Source: Afipia sp.
GTDB lineage: Bacteria > Pseudomonadota > Alphaproteobacteria > Rhizobiales > Xanthobacteraceae
Length of the DNA stretch: 64,000 bases
Reading direction: 5' to 3'
NCBI GenBank assembly: GCA_017308575.1
Contig: JAFKEQ010000003.1
Location: 496,001 to 560,000 of the forward strand
Shown here: piece after piece, positions 1 through 8,377 of the stretch
Numbering within the stretch: the stretch's first letter is position 1
How the letters are laid out: each line of letters starts with the position of its first letter
Position numbers and translations under genes: made by a program
The notes under the pieces: generated by a model
What the model was told of the DNA's origin: nothing
What the model saw: the letters and a program-made list of their open reading frames with translations, nothing else
The model's database searches: none

Positions 1-308
1 TGTGCGCCGCGCGCGCTGCGGCGGGGAGAGGTGGAGGAAGTCAGAGCCATGTGCGGACGTCGGAGTTTTGGAAGGGAGGCCATACGGTCCGGCCGAATCG
101 CGGCGATTATGCCATGGCGAGGCGGATTTTCTTGAAGTTCCCGGCGATGGCGCGCTGCCCGAGCCATGCAGGCAAGATGGAGCAGCGGCGCGGCATTAAC
201 CTTTCCTTAAGGATAAGCTGGCGGGCGCGGCGGCATTTTGCAAAGTGAAGGGACCGGGCGCGTCACTCCGCGCGTCGATACCGACATGTCCTGCGTAGTG
301 AGTCTCCG
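1..308. other. Intergenic left edge, no gene supported
   Basis: No reading frame here has a convincing start, composition or family resemblance. The only signal is TTAA-N7-TTAAG at 196-211, close to the CtrA-binding consensus TTAA-N7-TTAAC, about 100 bases before the membrane protein that starts at 309. The start of the region may be the tail of a gene cut by the window edge. Confidence 0.4.
196..211. promoter_or_regulatory. Candidate CtrA box
   Basis: TTAA (196-199), seven bases, TTAAG (207-211). It matches the alphaproteobacterial cell-cycle regulator CtrA consensus except for the last base. Single-site prediction from pattern alone. Confidence 0.3.
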
Positions 309-635
309 ATGTCGCCTGAAGCGCTGAATTCGTTCTTTGCCATCCTCATCGGGTTTGCGCTGGCGGGCGCGCTGAGCAGCGGATTCCAGGCCTTCGTGCG
401 AAAGCCCGCGGGCTTCGGCCTTCTGGCGCAGGACGCGGCGAAGGCAATGGCGGCGGTGCCGTTTCTGGTGTTCGCAGCGCCTTTCATCATCATGCGCAAC
501 ACCGTGCGCGGACGCACCATCGAGGGACGGCGGGTGGAATTCGTGGCGCTCGCCACCATCATCGCCGGCTTCTGGAGCATGATGTCGGGCACCTTCGTTC
601 TGATGCTGCTGGAAACCACCGGCGTCATCGCCTGA
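309..635 (+). CDS. Small inner-membrane protein, function unknown
   Basis: A 108-residue protein with three hydrophobic stretches at about residues 8-25, 47-63 and 80-104, and a short basic loop near residues 63-76 (RNTVRGRTIEGRR). This predicts an integral inner-membrane protein. I do not recognise a named family; similar small proteins are usually hypothetical in Bradyrhizobium-type genomes. It stands alone, 67 bases before the carbonic anhydrase gene on the same strand, so the two could be co-transcribed. No catalytic motif is visible. Confidence 0.65.
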   Translation: MSPEALNSFFAILIGFALAGALSSGFQAFVRKPAGFGLLAQDAAKAMAAVPFLVFAAPFIIMRNTVRGRTIEGRRVEFVALATIIAGFWSMMSGTFVLMLLETTGVIA

Positions 636-702
636 TCCGGTCCGCGAACTCTCGCCAGACGGCTGTCTTCCGTGGCATGGTCATCCGACAAGGAGACCAT
701 GC

Positions 703-1233
703 ATGGCGATCTACGAACTCGACGGAAAATCACCCGAACTTCCCGCGGACGGACAGTATTTCATCGCTGAAACCGCGACGGTGATCGGCAATGTGCGCCT
801 CAAGAGCAATGCCAGCGTCTGGTTCGGCTCGGTACTGCGCGGCGACAACGAACTGATCGAGATCGGCGAAGGCTCCAACGTGCAGGACAACTGCACCTTT
901 CATACCGATCCCGGCTTTCCGCTGACCATCGGCAAGAACTGCACCATCGGCCACAACGTCATCCTGCACGGATGCACCATCGAGGATGGCGCGCTGGTCG
1001 GCATGGGCGCGATCATTATGAACGGCGCGCGGATCGGCAAGGGCTGCATCGTCGGCGCGGGTGCGATCATTACCGAAGGCAAGACGTTCGAGGCGAATGC
1101 GCTGGTGCTCGGCGCGCCGGCGCGCGCGATCAAGACGCTGACCGACGAGCAGGTCAAGGCCATGACCTACGGCGCGGCGCATTACGTCCACAACGGCCAG
1201 CGCTTCAAGGCGGGTTTGAAGAAGGTCGGCTAG
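703..1233 (+). CDS. Gamma-class carbonic anhydrase family protein
   Basis: A 176-residue left-handed beta-helix protein built of hexapeptide repeats (IGKNCTIGHNVILHG and similar). The three histidines expected to hold the metal are H67, H84 and H89, and the conserved R46-G-D48 of the subunit interface is present. These match the Cam/CaiE/PaaY-type gamma carbonic anhydrases, which act as cytoplasmic homotrimers on CO2/bicarbonate. Family members vary: some are inactive or act as thioesterases, so the activity is inferred. An inverted repeat at 1318-1343 separates it from the convergent esterase gene. Confidence 0.9.
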   Translation: MAIYELDGKSPELPADGQYFIAETATVIGNVRLKSNASVWFGSVLRGDNELIEIGEGSNVQDNCTFHTDPGFPLTIGKNCTIGHNVILHGCTIEDGALVGMGAIIMNGARIGKGCIVGAGAIITEGKTFEANALVLGAPARAIKTLTDEQVKAMTYGAAHYVHNGQRFKAGLKKVG

Positions 1234-1317
1234 CGCCGATGTCAGGGCAGGGCGGGGCTTGCTTGCTTTCGTGATAGTCGCCTCTGACGCCCATCGCGTT
1301 TGATGGAGAGCAGGATC

Positions 1318-1343
1318 GAGAACCCCGATCTGGCGGGGTTCTC
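1318..1343. terminator. Bidirectional hairpin between convergent genes
   Basis: A perfect 10-base stem with a six-base loop (GAGAACCCCG ... CGGGGTTCTC). It lies between the 3' ends of the carbonic anhydrase (+) and the GDSL esterase (-). It lacks a long T run, so termination is inferred from position and symmetry. Confidence 0.5.
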
Positions 1344-1362
1344 GTCCGTCGTTGCGCAAGCT

Positions 1363-1872
1363 TCAGCGCATGGCACCCTGTACGCTTGGCGCGATGGATT
1401 TCGCGAGCATGGCATATCCCTCGGGTGTCAGATGAACACCGTCCGCCTGATGCGGAAGCCCGGACAGCATGCTGTTGCTCATCATAATGACCGGGATGCC
1501 GCGGGCGCTCAGGCGACTCTGGATTTCCGAAGTGCGATCCGGGGTGCCTTTGCGCCGGTCATTGCCGCCCGGCTGAAGGATGACAAGACTGGTGCCGTTC
1601 GGCACCGCACGATCGAGCCGCCGCAGCATTCCTTCCGTCGTGTCGCCATTGATGCCTGCGTTGATGACGCGGACGGACTTGCCGCTGGACTTCAGGATGG
1701 CCTGAAGCTGCGCCGGGTAAGCCTCGTTGCGGGCGACGCCCTTGCCGTAGGTGTTGCTGGCGCCGAGGGCCACGATCGTTGCGGCCTGCGCTAATGCGGG
1801 CCCGAAGCCGAGCGCGATGACTGTGAAGAGGATCCGTGCAAGTGGTCTTGACCAATACTTTCTGAAAAACAT
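1363..1872 (-). CDS. Exported SGNH/GDSL-type esterase (TesA-like)
   Basis: A 169-residue protein with an N-terminal signal peptide ending near AQA (residues 28-30). SGNH blocks are visible: nucleophile S39 in GASNTYG, G73 in NAGINGD, N104 in GGND, and D144/H147 in DGVHLTPEGY. This is the fold of lysophospholipase L1/arylesterase TesA, acting in the periplasm on esters or thioesters; the substrate cannot be read from sequence. It is convergent with the carbonic anhydrase. The protein is slightly shorter than E. coli TesA but all catalytic blocks are present. Confidence 0.85.
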   Translation of the reverse strand: MFFRKYWSRPLARILFTVIALGFGPALAQAATIVALGASNTYGKGVARNEAYPAQLQAILKSSGKSVRVINAGINGDTTEGMLRRLDRAVPNGTSLVILQPGGNDRRKGTPDRTSEIQSRLSARGIPVIMMSNSMLSGLPHQADGVHLTPEGYAMLAKSIAPSVQGAMR

Positions 1873-1964
1873 TTTCCACCTTTATGCCCATCAAAACGCG
1901 GGAAGGAGATTCCCGCAGGAATGATGCCCGAGGAACGCGAGGTTGTCAGCGATCCAAAAAAGTT

Positions 1965-1993
1965 GCGACCGAGCCTGGGGGAGGCTCGGTCGC
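1965..1993 (-). terminator. Rho-independent terminator of the transglutaminase-like gene
   Basis: Perfect 11-base stem GCGACCGAGCC/GGCTCGGTCGC with a seven-base loop. Read on the minus strand it is followed by AACTTTTTT, a normal intrinsic terminator for the gene ending at 2060. Confidence 0.8.
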
Positions 1994-2059
1994 GCACGAT
2001 CCGGTCTGGGACGGGGAGGGGTGGGGATGCGACCGGGTCGTGGGTCCTCAAGTTCTGGT

Positions 2060-2680
2060 TTAACGTGAGCTTGCCGTCGCAACCGCCGGACGCGAATCGC
2101 CAAGCGAGACCCAGACATTCGGATCGCTCTGCGACTGCCGCTTCACGAAGCGGTAGCCGGTCTCCGTCCAGGCGACAACGTCCTCGTTCTGGTTGTCGAG
2201 GATGAACTCGCCCTTGTTGGACTTCACGGTCAGCACGGCGTGGCCTTCGCCCTTCCTGTCGCGCACCACCGTGATCAGCAGCGCCTCGCGCGGCCATCCG
2301 GCATCGATCAGCATCTTGCGCTTCAAAAGAACGTAGTCTTCGCAATCGCCATAGCCGTCGGTCGGATACGACCAGCGCTCGACGACGCCCCAGTGGTCCA
2401 TGTCGGTCTGCGGCTTGACGGTGTCATTGACCCAGCGGTTGACCCGCAACAGATCCTTCCATGCCGCCTGCGTCATCACGATGTCGCGCGGCTGTGTCGC
2501 GCCGCCGCGGCATTCGCCGGGATGATCGGCGCAGAATTCCACCCAGCCGATCGGCGAGCGCGTCGTGTCGCCAAGGCTGGCGTAAAGCGTTCGTTCGCTT
2601 GCGGCCTGTGCCGATGCCGACAGGCACATCATGCCTGCGACGATCGTCAGACCAATTCCCCGTCCACGGATTGAAAACAT
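2060..2680 (-). CDS. Exported transglutaminase-like cysteine protease (BTLCP family)
   Basis: A 206-residue precursor. The ATG at 2680 is chosen because a G-rich ribosome-binding site precedes it and a signal peptide (hydrophobic core, ASAQA) follows directly. The papain-like triad is visible: C113 in GDCEDYVLLK, H147 in GEGHAVLTV and D162 in ILDNQNE. This matches the bacterial transglutaminase-like cysteine proteinase family (PF06035). The best-known relative is LapG, the periplasmic protease that cleaves a biofilm adhesin under c-di-GMP control. No LapD or adhesin gene is adjacent, so the target is unknown. Confidence 0.88.
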   Translation of the reverse strand: MFSIRGRGIGLTIVAGMMCLSASAQAASERTLYASLGDTTRSPIGWVEFCADHPGECRGGATQPRDIVMTQAAWKDLLRVNRWVNDTVKPQTDMDHWGVVERWSYPTDGYGDCEDYVLLKRKMLIDAGWPREALLITVVRDRKGEGHAVLTVKSNKGEFILDNQNEDVVAWTETGYRFVKRQSQSDPNVWVSLGDSRPAVATASSR

Positions 2681-3011
2681 TGTGGCCCCCGTTTTTCTTG
2701 TTGGGACCACTTTTCACACAAAGGATTTGCGTGGCGGCTAAGTCGTCAAAGTACAATTGAAGCAAGTACAAGTAAAAGACGGCGCGAAATTGATCTATAC
2801 TTGAGTAAAATACGCATAAAATTCGAGATAATCGAATTTGATTCAAATTTTATCGATTGTGGCCCATCGCTTTGGAATCGCGAGACTTCCATGATCTCGG
2901 GCGCGAGCCGCCGGGCCCCGCGCGGAGGCTCCAAAAAGCTTCAAGGCGATATCCGGGTGCGGATATCGCCTTGAGCGGTCTCAAAACTCAGAAATCGGTA
3001 ACCGCGGTATT
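2681..3011. other. Intergenic region, AT-rich promoter stretch plus terminator
   Basis: Bases about 2740-2870 are markedly AT-rich for this genome and probably hold the promoter of the minus-strand transglutaminase-like gene. The terminator of the PilZ gene sits at 2941-2974. I see no gene here. Confidence 0.5.
2941..2974 (-). terminator. Rho-independent terminator of the PilZ gene
   Basis: A 14-base perfect stem around GGGTGC (TCAAGGCGATATCC/GGATATCGCCTTGA). On the minus strand it is followed by AGCTTTTTGG. Confidence 0.8.
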
Positions 3012-3632
3012 TTACCGCGCGCTTACGTTGTCTTCGACTGTCTCTGGAAGCTGCTGATGAACGAACTCGATCGCGAAGCCTTCCTCGAGGTGGCGAACGA
3101 CGCGGGCCTGCACGCGGCCGAGCGTCACGGGCTCGCCGACCAGCGGCTTGACTTCGGCGGCAAGCGCCGCGCCCGACAGCGAAAGGTCCATGATCCGGCA
3201 GGTCATGGCGCGGCCGTCGCTGAATGTCAGCACCGAGATCGGATTGCGCGGCGAGATACGGTCGTGGCGACGGTCTTCCGGCAGATTGAGGATCTGGCGG
3301 TTGGCAAGCCAGGTGAGCTGGGCTGCGAGCTTGTCGCGCTTGCGGGGCGTCGCGCCCACGGTCATCGCGAAGCCGTTGTCGAGCAGACGGGTGATCTTGC
3401 CTTCGACGCGGCCGACATGATCGAGATAGGCGACCACGCGCTCGCCGACATGCCCGAGTCCCGGCGCAAGCATGGCAACGCCGCCCGGCGACATGTTGAT
3501 CACCTGGCAGGGATACTCACGGCGGTCCGAGAGCATGTAACGTCCCAGCAGATGAACCTTCACGCGCTGGAAGCGTCGCCGCTCTTGCGAGGACGGCCGA
3601 ATGAGTTGTCTTTGCGCTAACGCCATTTCCAC
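3012..3632 (-). CDS. Tandem PilZ-domain protein (c-di-GMP receptor)
   Basis: A 206-residue soluble protein with two PilZ domains. The first has RRRFQR (18-23) and NMSPGG (46-51); the second has RRHDR (121-125) and DLSLSG (149-154). These are the RxxxR and (D/N)xSxxG c-di-GMP-binding motifs, so both halves may bind the messenger, although the N in the first box departs from the usual D. A partner is not evident. It fits a genome that makes and degrades c-di-GMP (the GGDEF/EAL protein at 9535). It is a single-gene unit with its own terminator. Confidence 0.88.
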   Translation of the reverse strand: MEMALAQRQLIRPSSQERRRFQRVKVHLLGRYMLSDRREYPCQVINMSPGGVAMLAPGLGHVGERVVAYLDHVGRVEGKITRLLDNGFAMTVGATPRKRDKLAAQLTWLANRQILNLPEDRRHDRISPRNPISVLTFSDGRAMTCRIMDLSLSGAALAAEVKPLVGEPVTLGRVQARVVRHLEEGFAIEFVHQQLPETVEDNVSAR

Positions 3633-3711
3633 ACCGGTTGACCGGTCGTTCGGTATGGATGAACCTTACGGGCGTCAGGGTTAATGATCTGTTAGTGTTG
3701 ACAGAACCTTG

Positions 3712-4278
3712 TCAGCGCAGGCCTTCGTAGACCGTGAGGCCGCGAATGAGAGACCACTTGCGCAAATTGCGCTGGCCCTTCCGCTCCTGGTTCAGATAAC
3801 GCCACGACGTGAGGCTGAAATCCTTCAGCCCGCCGAAGGTGTGAAGTCCTTCGATCGGCGTGAGCGGGGCAAGCAGGCCGGTCAGGCTGACCGGCGCATG
3901 CGAGCGTGCGCTGAACGGCAGCAGCAGAAGCTCCAGGTGAACCCGCGTGCCGTCTGCCGCTAGCGTGGTGATGCCTGCAACGGTCGCGAGCGTTTCGTCG
4001 GCGACGATCGCCAGCAGGTCCTGCATTTCCGGACGGTCGTCGTCGTGGAACAGGCTGGTGAAGCTCTGGCCCTTCAGGTCGCGGCCGAGCAGGGCGCACA
4101 TGCGGGTGCCCGCGACCCGGAACGGGTAACCGGCTGCCTCGTCACAGGACAGCACGAAAATGTCGCCGAGCAGGTGGCGGACCCGCTCCGGGTCCAGATC
4201 ACCGCGCTCGGGTGCGGCCGCTCCGTCCCGCTTCTCGTCCCAATAGGAGTAGAACTCCCGGTTGGCTGGATGCTTCAT
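3712..4278 (-). CDS. PAS_5-family sensory/regulatory protein
   Basis: A 188-residue protein starting MKHPANREFYSYWDEKRD; a GTG codon ten residues upstream (4308) is an alternative start. The pattern (YWDEKR near the N-terminus, then FRVAGTRMCALLGRDLKGQ, and a GLKDFS..WRYL tail) is that of the alphaproteobacterial PAS_5 family (PF07310), single-PAS proteins usually of unknown role. No transmembrane segment or output domain is attached, so any signal must pass by protein contact. The gene is alone between the PilZ gene and the glycine-rich exported protein. Confidence 0.75.
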   Translation of the reverse strand: MKHPANREFYSYWDEKRDGAAAPERGDLDPERVRHLLGDIFVLSCDEAAGYPFRVAGTRMCALLGRDLKGQSFTSLFHDDDRPEMQDLLAIVADETLATVAGITTLAADGTRVHLELLLLPFSARSHAPVSLTGLLAPLTPIEGLHTFGGLKDFSLTSWRYLNQERKGQRNLRKWSLIRGLTVYEGLR

Positions 4279-4636
4279 GTCGTCGTATCCCGCCCTGCGC
4301 GCCACCACGGCGAGACAGATTTGTCCCGCTTTCAGGCAACGCCAGGCCCCTGTTTGTTGTGCGGGACTTGAGGTGCAGCGTCCATGCCGGAGTGGCGGTT
4401 TCGCGGCTTCCGCGCCGGGTTTGCGCTGTTAAGGTTAAATTAAGCATATCCGTTAACATCTTGGTCATAAGGCGAAGCCTCACGGCCTATCGCCCCGATG
4501 CACGGTGTTGGCGACAGCCGTCATCCGCGTTTGCTTTGTGCATTTCGGTCGCGCGGTTTCGGGAACTTTCAACGAAGGCGTGCATTGTCATTCTGCAAAG
4601 TTGCGCAAATTCCTGTTGCTACGGAGACTCCCTGAC
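4279..4636. other. Divergent intergenic region with candidate CtrA box
   Basis: This region separates the PAS_5 gene (-) and the glycine-rich protein (+). TTAA-N7-TTAAG occurs at 4429-4444. The reading frame that runs through part of it has no good start or composition. No other gene is seen. Confidence 0.45.
4429..4444. promoter_or_regulatory. Candidate CtrA box
   Basis: TTAA (4429-4432), seven bases, TTAAG (4440-4444), in the shared promoter region of the PAS_5 gene and the glycine-rich exported protein. It matches the CtrA consensus except for the last base. Confidence 0.3.
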
Positions 4637-5071
4637 ATGAAGAAACTTGTTCTTGCCGCTGCGCTTGCGCTGGGCGCAGCCGCGTTTGCCGGTCCTGCCG
4701 CGGCATTGCCCGCAGGCGGCGTAGGCCTTCCCGCGGCATCCAGTGATGTTCAGCAGGCCCAATTCATCTTCGGCGGCCGGAATTATTGCTGGTACGACGC
4801 CGGCTGGCACGGTCCCGGCTTCTACTGGTGCGGTTATGCATTCCGTCGCGGCCTCGGCTGGGGCGGCGGTCATGGCTGGCACGGCTGGCACCGCGGCGGT
4901 GGTCACGTCATCGGTCGTCCGGGCGGGCGTCCTCATGTCGGTCGTCCGGGCGGTGGTCGTCCGCATGTCGGCCGTCCGGGAGGTGGCCGTCCGAGTGCTG
5001 GCCGTCCAGGCGGTGGTCGTCCGGGCGGAGGCCGTCCGGGTGGCGGCCACGGCGGCGGTCATCACCGCTAA
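4637..5071 (+). CDS. Exported glycine-rich repeat protein
   Basis: A 144-residue protein. ATG 4637 is chosen for the GGAGAC site just upstream and the signal peptide that follows (MKKLVLAAALALGAAAFAG, cleavage near AAA-LPA). The middle is aromatic (NYCWYDAGWHGPGFYWCGYAF). The C-terminal third is a degenerate repeat of GRPGGG with interspersed H-V and ends in HGGGHHR. Such low-complexity exported proteins are common in Bradyrhizobium relatives; the function is unknown and metal binding by the His-rich tail is only a guess. It ends at a strong terminator. Confidence 0.75.
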   Translation: MKKLVLAAALALGAAAFAGPAAALPAGGVGLPAASSDVQQAQFIFGGRNYCWYDAGWHGPGFYWCGYAFRRGLGWGGGHGWHGWHRGGGHVIGRPGGRPHVGRPGGGRPHVGRPGGGRPSAGRPGGGRPGGGRPGGGHGGGHHR

Positions 5072-5091
5072 CGTCTGAATCTTTTCAGGAG

Positions 5092-5120
5092 GGCCCGGCA
5101 AACCTGCCGGGCCTTTTTGT
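5092..5120 (+). terminator. Rho-independent terminator
   Basis: Stem GGCCCGGCA...TGCCGGGCC followed by TTTTTGTTT, 20 bases after the glycine-rich gene. Confidence 0.85.
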
Positions 5121-5294
5121 TTGGCGCCGGCGTCGAGAACGTCGCCCGCTCGCCATTAACGATAGATTCACCATTCGCTTCGTGGATGAACGTAGCCCGG
5201 CTAGTGTCCGATTACTCCAGGTCGCCGGTTTTCTCCAGAAACCGGCGGTGGCTAAGAACTCAAGGTTGAACAACAGGCGGCGGAAAACGTCTGG

Positions 5295-5403
5295 TCATTG
5301 TGCGGGGAGGGGTGGGGGTGCCCGGAGCGCGACGCGCTCGAGCTAGACCCCGCGCAAAAGACCGGTGAGACCAAGGGAGGGCTTTCGTGGCCCTCCCTTT
5401 TTT
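5295..5403 (+). ncRNA. Candidate small RNA ending in an intrinsic terminator
   Basis: Within the 390-base gap 5121-5510, which has no supported gene, the stretch 5295-5403 ends in a strong terminator: AGGGAGGG, a short loop, CCCTCCCTTTTTT. Just upstream is a nested hairpin, GAGCG/CGCTC (5336-5350 area) inside GGGGT/ACCCC. The preceding gene already has its own terminator at 5092 and no coding frame ends here, so a second strong terminator is best explained by an untranslated transcript. I could not match it to a known RNA family. Its 5' end is a guess. Confidence 0.35.
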
Positions 5404-5510
5404 CTTTGTCTATCGAGGGCGGACGGCTGAATCTCGGCGCGGGCGCTTGCGCCGCACCGTCAAACCCGCCTATCTCAGGGACTGCTCCGCCTTCGAGACA
5501 TTGTGCACCC

Positions 5511-6290
5511 TTGGATTCTCCTCAAGCCTCCCGCGAACCGATCCTGACCATTCCTTTCGGAATGACGGCGCTGCTCGTCATCATGATCGGTATCCATGGC
5601 ATCCGGGCGCTGCTGCCGCTGGCCACCGATCAGGACGTGATCTGGACCTTCGGCTTCGTGCCTGCGCGCTACGACGCATCGGTGCTGGCGGGTAGTTTTC
5701 CGGGCGGTGTCGGCGCGGAGATATGGACCTTCCTGACCTACGCCTTCCTGCATGCGGATCTGACCCATATCGGGTTCAACATGCTGTGGATGCTGCCATT
5801 CGGCAGTGCGGTCGCCCGCCGGTTCGGCACGGTGCGGTTTTTTCTGTTCTTCGCGGTGACCGCCGTTGCGGGCGCATTCGCGCATCTGCTGACGCATCAG
5901 CATGAAGTGGCGCCGATGATCGGCGCGTCGGCGGCGGTGTCGGGCATGATGGCCGCCGCGATCCGCTTTGCATTTCAGTATGGAAGCTTTCTGTCGTTCG
6001 GACGCGGCGACACCGAGGCCGCGGCCCGCGTGCCTGCGCTGTCGTTGATGCGCTCATTGCGAAATTCGCGTGTGCTCGGTTTTCTCGCGGTGTGGTTCGG
6101 ACTCAATATCCTCACCGGCCTCGGTGCTGTCGCAATCGGCGCTTCGGCGCAGAGCATCGCATGGCAGGCGCATATCGGCGGATTTATCGCCGGTCTGGTG
6201 CTGTTTTCTCTGTTCGATCCGGTGCCGCGCGCGATTGTGCAGGACAACAACGCCGGTGTGCTCCCGCCGGACGGCTCGGATATCCGCTGA
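5511..6290 (+). CDS. Rhomboid-family intramembrane serine protease
   Basis: About 259 residues if started at TTG 5511; the start is uncertain because no clear ribosome-binding site is visible. Six hydrophobic segments are present. The catalytic serine lies in IGASAAVSGMM (S140) and the histidine in QAHIGGFIAG (H221); N90 in HIGFNMLWM fits the conserved rhomboid Asn. This predicts an inner-membrane protease that cleaves transmembrane substrates. Substrate unknown. The frame extends upstream to 5298, but that part overlaps the candidate RNA and terminator and does not look coding. Confidence 0.88.
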   Translation: MDSPQASREPILTIPFGMTALLVIMIGIHGIRALLPLATDQDVIWTFGFVPARYDASVLAGSFPGGVGAEIWTFLTYAFLHADLTHIGFNMLWMLPFGSAVARRFGTVRFFLFFAVTAVAGAFAHLLTHQHEVAPMIGASAAVSGMMAAAIRFAFQYGSFLSFGRGDTEAAARVPALSLMRSLRNSRVLGFLAVWFGLNILTGLGAVAIGASAQSIAWQAHIGGFIAGLVLFSLFDPVPRAIVQDNNAGVLPPDGSDIR

Positions 6291-6429
6291 GCGCATCCGC
6301 GCCTTGCGGACCTCCGCATTCTTCGACATCATCATTTACGCCACCTATGAAACTAAGTTGGCGTTGCGTTGTTTGACTCAAGCATAGGACTGCCGGCACC
6401 GCCGGACGGTTTTTTCTGGGGAGACGACA

Positions 6430-6858
6430 ATGACGGTTCGCTCAGTTCTCGATACCAAAGGTCATCAGGTCATCAGCGTGTCGCCCGACGCCAAGTTGTC
6501 GGCAGCGGTCAAGATTTTATCCGAGCGCCGCATCGGCGCCGTCATGGTGATGAGCGGTCAGAAAATCGACGGCATTCTTTCGGAGCGCGACGTCGTGCGC
6601 GTCCTCGGCGAGCGGGGCGCGGCCGTGCTCGATGAGCCGGTGCGCAGCGTCATGACCTCGAAGGTCATCACCTGCCGCGAATCCGATACCGTCAGCGCGA
6701 TCATGGAAGTCATGACCACCGGTAAATTCCGGCATCTTCCCGTGGTAGAGAGCGAGCGGATCGTCGGCCTGATCTCGATTGGCGACGTGGTGAAATGGCG
6801 CGTCGCCGAATACGAGCGCGAACAGGAAGCGCTGCACGACTACATCAAGACAGCATAG
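6430..6858 (+). CDS. Tandem CBS-domain protein
   Basis: A 142-residue soluble protein with two CBS motifs (about residues 8-62 and 73-130: VSPDAKLSAAVKILSERRIG...GILSERDVVR and MTSKVITCRESDT...GLISIGDVVKW). CBS pairs bind adenosine nucleotides (AMP, ATP, SAM) and act as energy sensors. Stand-alone CBS proteins of this length are widespread in alphaproteobacteria. No effector domain is fused. It is preceded by GGGGAGACGAC and transcribed alone. Confidence 0.88.
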   Translation: MTVRSVLDTKGHQVISVSPDAKLSAAVKILSERRIGAVMVMSGQKIDGILSERDVVRVLGERGAAVLDEPVRSVMTSKVITCRESDTVSAIMEVMTTGKFRHLPVVESERIVGLISIGDVVKWRVAEYEREQEALHDYIKTA

Positions 6859-6887
6859 TGCGCTTTTGATGCCTCGCCGTAAATAAT

Positions 6888-7015
6888 GCGTTGTCCCGGC
6901 GAAGGCCGGGACCCATCATCCCTGTCAATGTAAAATTGAAAAGACGCAGCCCAAGCAGTCTGTCTTGATGGAGAGCCTGGTGGTTATGGGTCACGGCCTT
7001 TGCCGGGACGACAGA
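6888..7015. repeat. Palindromic repeat pair (TCCCGGCGAAGGCCGGGA type)
   Basis: Two inverted arms, GTTGTCCCGGCGAAGGCCGGGACC at about 6891-6914 and GGTCACGGCCTTTGCCGGGACGAC at about 6987-7011, bracket a less conserved middle. It is a short REP/MITE-like intergenic palindrome between convergent genes. Confidence 0.65.
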
Positions 7016-7032
7016 TGGTCATAGTCTTCACG

Positions 7033-8067
7033 TCACGGCTGCGTCGGTTGCGCGGTGCCCGGCGTCTGGTTATCGGTGGGCGAGAGCAGGTTGATCGCTT
7101 CCTGAATCGACTCGATGTTGCGCTCGGCCGCGCGGACGCCGTGACCGATGATTTCCTCGGCGCGATGGAAATCGAACCAGCCGATCTTGCCGACCCGCGG
7201 CGAGATCAGGACGTCCGGCGGATCGCCCGCGAGGCGCGAGCGGGTGATGCGGTCCTGCATGATGTTGAAGGCTTCGACCATCACGGTCGAGATTCCGGGA
7301 CGTCCGGCGCTGCCGAAGAATTCGCGCTTCACTGTCTTTTCCGCCGAGAAGAATTTCCCGAGGCCGCGCTTCTCCGGCACGGGCTCGATGGGCAGTTCGG
7401 GTTCTGGCTCGGCGGTGGCTTTGCCATGTCCGGAAATGATGGTGCCGTGACCGAACACGTCCGTCGATACATTGCAGGCGATGACGATTTCCGCGCCGAG
7501 CGCGCGCGCCACCGACACGGGCACCGGATTGACCAGCGCGCCGTCCACCAGCCAGCGATCGCCGATCAGCACCGGCTCGAAAATGCCGGGCAGGGCATAG
7601 GACGCGCGCACCGCTTCCACCAGCTTCCCGTCGGTGAGCCAGATTTCGTGACCGGTATTAACCTCCGTCGAGACCGCCGCGAATTTCAGTGGCAGCTCAT
7701 CGATCAGGATATTGCCGAACGAGGCTTCCAGTTGCGCGGCAAGCTTGCTGCCGCCGATCAGGCCGGAGCCGCTGAGACGGATGTCGAGGTAGCTGAAGAT
7801 GTTGCGCGGCAGGAGGCCTCTGGCCCAGGCTTCCAGCGTGTCGAGATGTCCCGCCGCATAGGAGCCGCCGACCACCGCGCCGATCGAGGTGCCGACCACG
7901 ATGTCGGGAACGATGCCATTGGCCAGCAGGGTGCGCAGGATGCCGATATGCGCGAAGCCGCGCGCGGCGCCGCCGCCCAGCGCCAGCCCGATGGTCGGCT
8001 TCCTGTTCAAAGGCGTTCCGGTCTTGCCGCGCAGTCCGTGGCGGAATGGGATCAGACTTTCCAGCAA
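7033..8067 (-). CDS. Patatin-like phospholipase
   Basis: A 344-residue protein. The TTG at 8067 is chosen because AGGAG lies seven bases upstream; another TTG at 8118 is possible. Patatin motifs: oxyanion loop GGGAARG (31-37), nucleophile S61 in GTSIG, and catalytic D175 in DGALVNPVPV. This is the Ser-Asp dyad acyl hydrolase fold acting on phospholipids or other lipid esters. There is no signal peptide, so it is probably cytoplasmic or peripheral to the inner membrane. The C-terminus (TDNQTPGTAQPTQP) is low-complexity. Confidence 0.9.
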   Translation of the reverse strand: MLESLIPFRHGLRGKTGTPLNRKPTIGLALGGGAARGFAHIGILRTLLANGIVPDIVVGTSIGAVVGGSYAAGHLDTLEAWARGLLPRNIFSYLDIRLSGSGLIGGSKLAAQLEASFGNILIDELPLKFAAVSTEVNTGHEIWLTDGKLVEAVRASYALPGIFEPVLIGDRWLVDGALVNPVPVSVARALGAEIVIACNVSTDVFGHGTIISGHGKATAEPEPELPIEPVPEKRGLGKFFSAEKTVKREFFGSAGRPGISTVMVEAFNIMQDRITRSRLAGDPPDVLISPRVGKIGWFDFHRAEEIIGHGVRAAERNIESIQEAINLLSPTDNQTPGTAQPTQP

Positions 8068-8377
8068 CCTGTGTCTCCTGAGGGTCCCGATACCCGAATC
8101 GGCCGGATTTGGCCGCAAAGGTGCGAAATGCGTGGGTGTGTTTCGAACGAGCGTTTCGCGTAATCAGAGAATGTGACTGTAGCGCGACCTGCGCCGCAGC
8201 AGAATGGGCCATTTGGCCAAAGGGTGGGACAGCAGGCCGTCAAGCCCGTTGTAAGGCTTGAATTTGCCTCGTTTTCAGTGAAAAACCCGGGCCATGACCG
8301 CCCTCGGACTCACCCGCAGGACAGCCGTGTGCAATGCGCGGGCCGATGACCTTCATGCTTTGCGTTTTCGCGCATGG

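Noticed and set aside
4637..5071. CRISPR-like or tandem DNA repeat
   Set aside because: The repeats are in-frame GRPGGG codons of a coding gene with irregular spacing.
4786..5346. Arg/Ser-rich frame across the glycine-rich gene and its terminator
   Set aside because: Shifted frame of the repeat protein; continues through a strong terminator and has no start signal.
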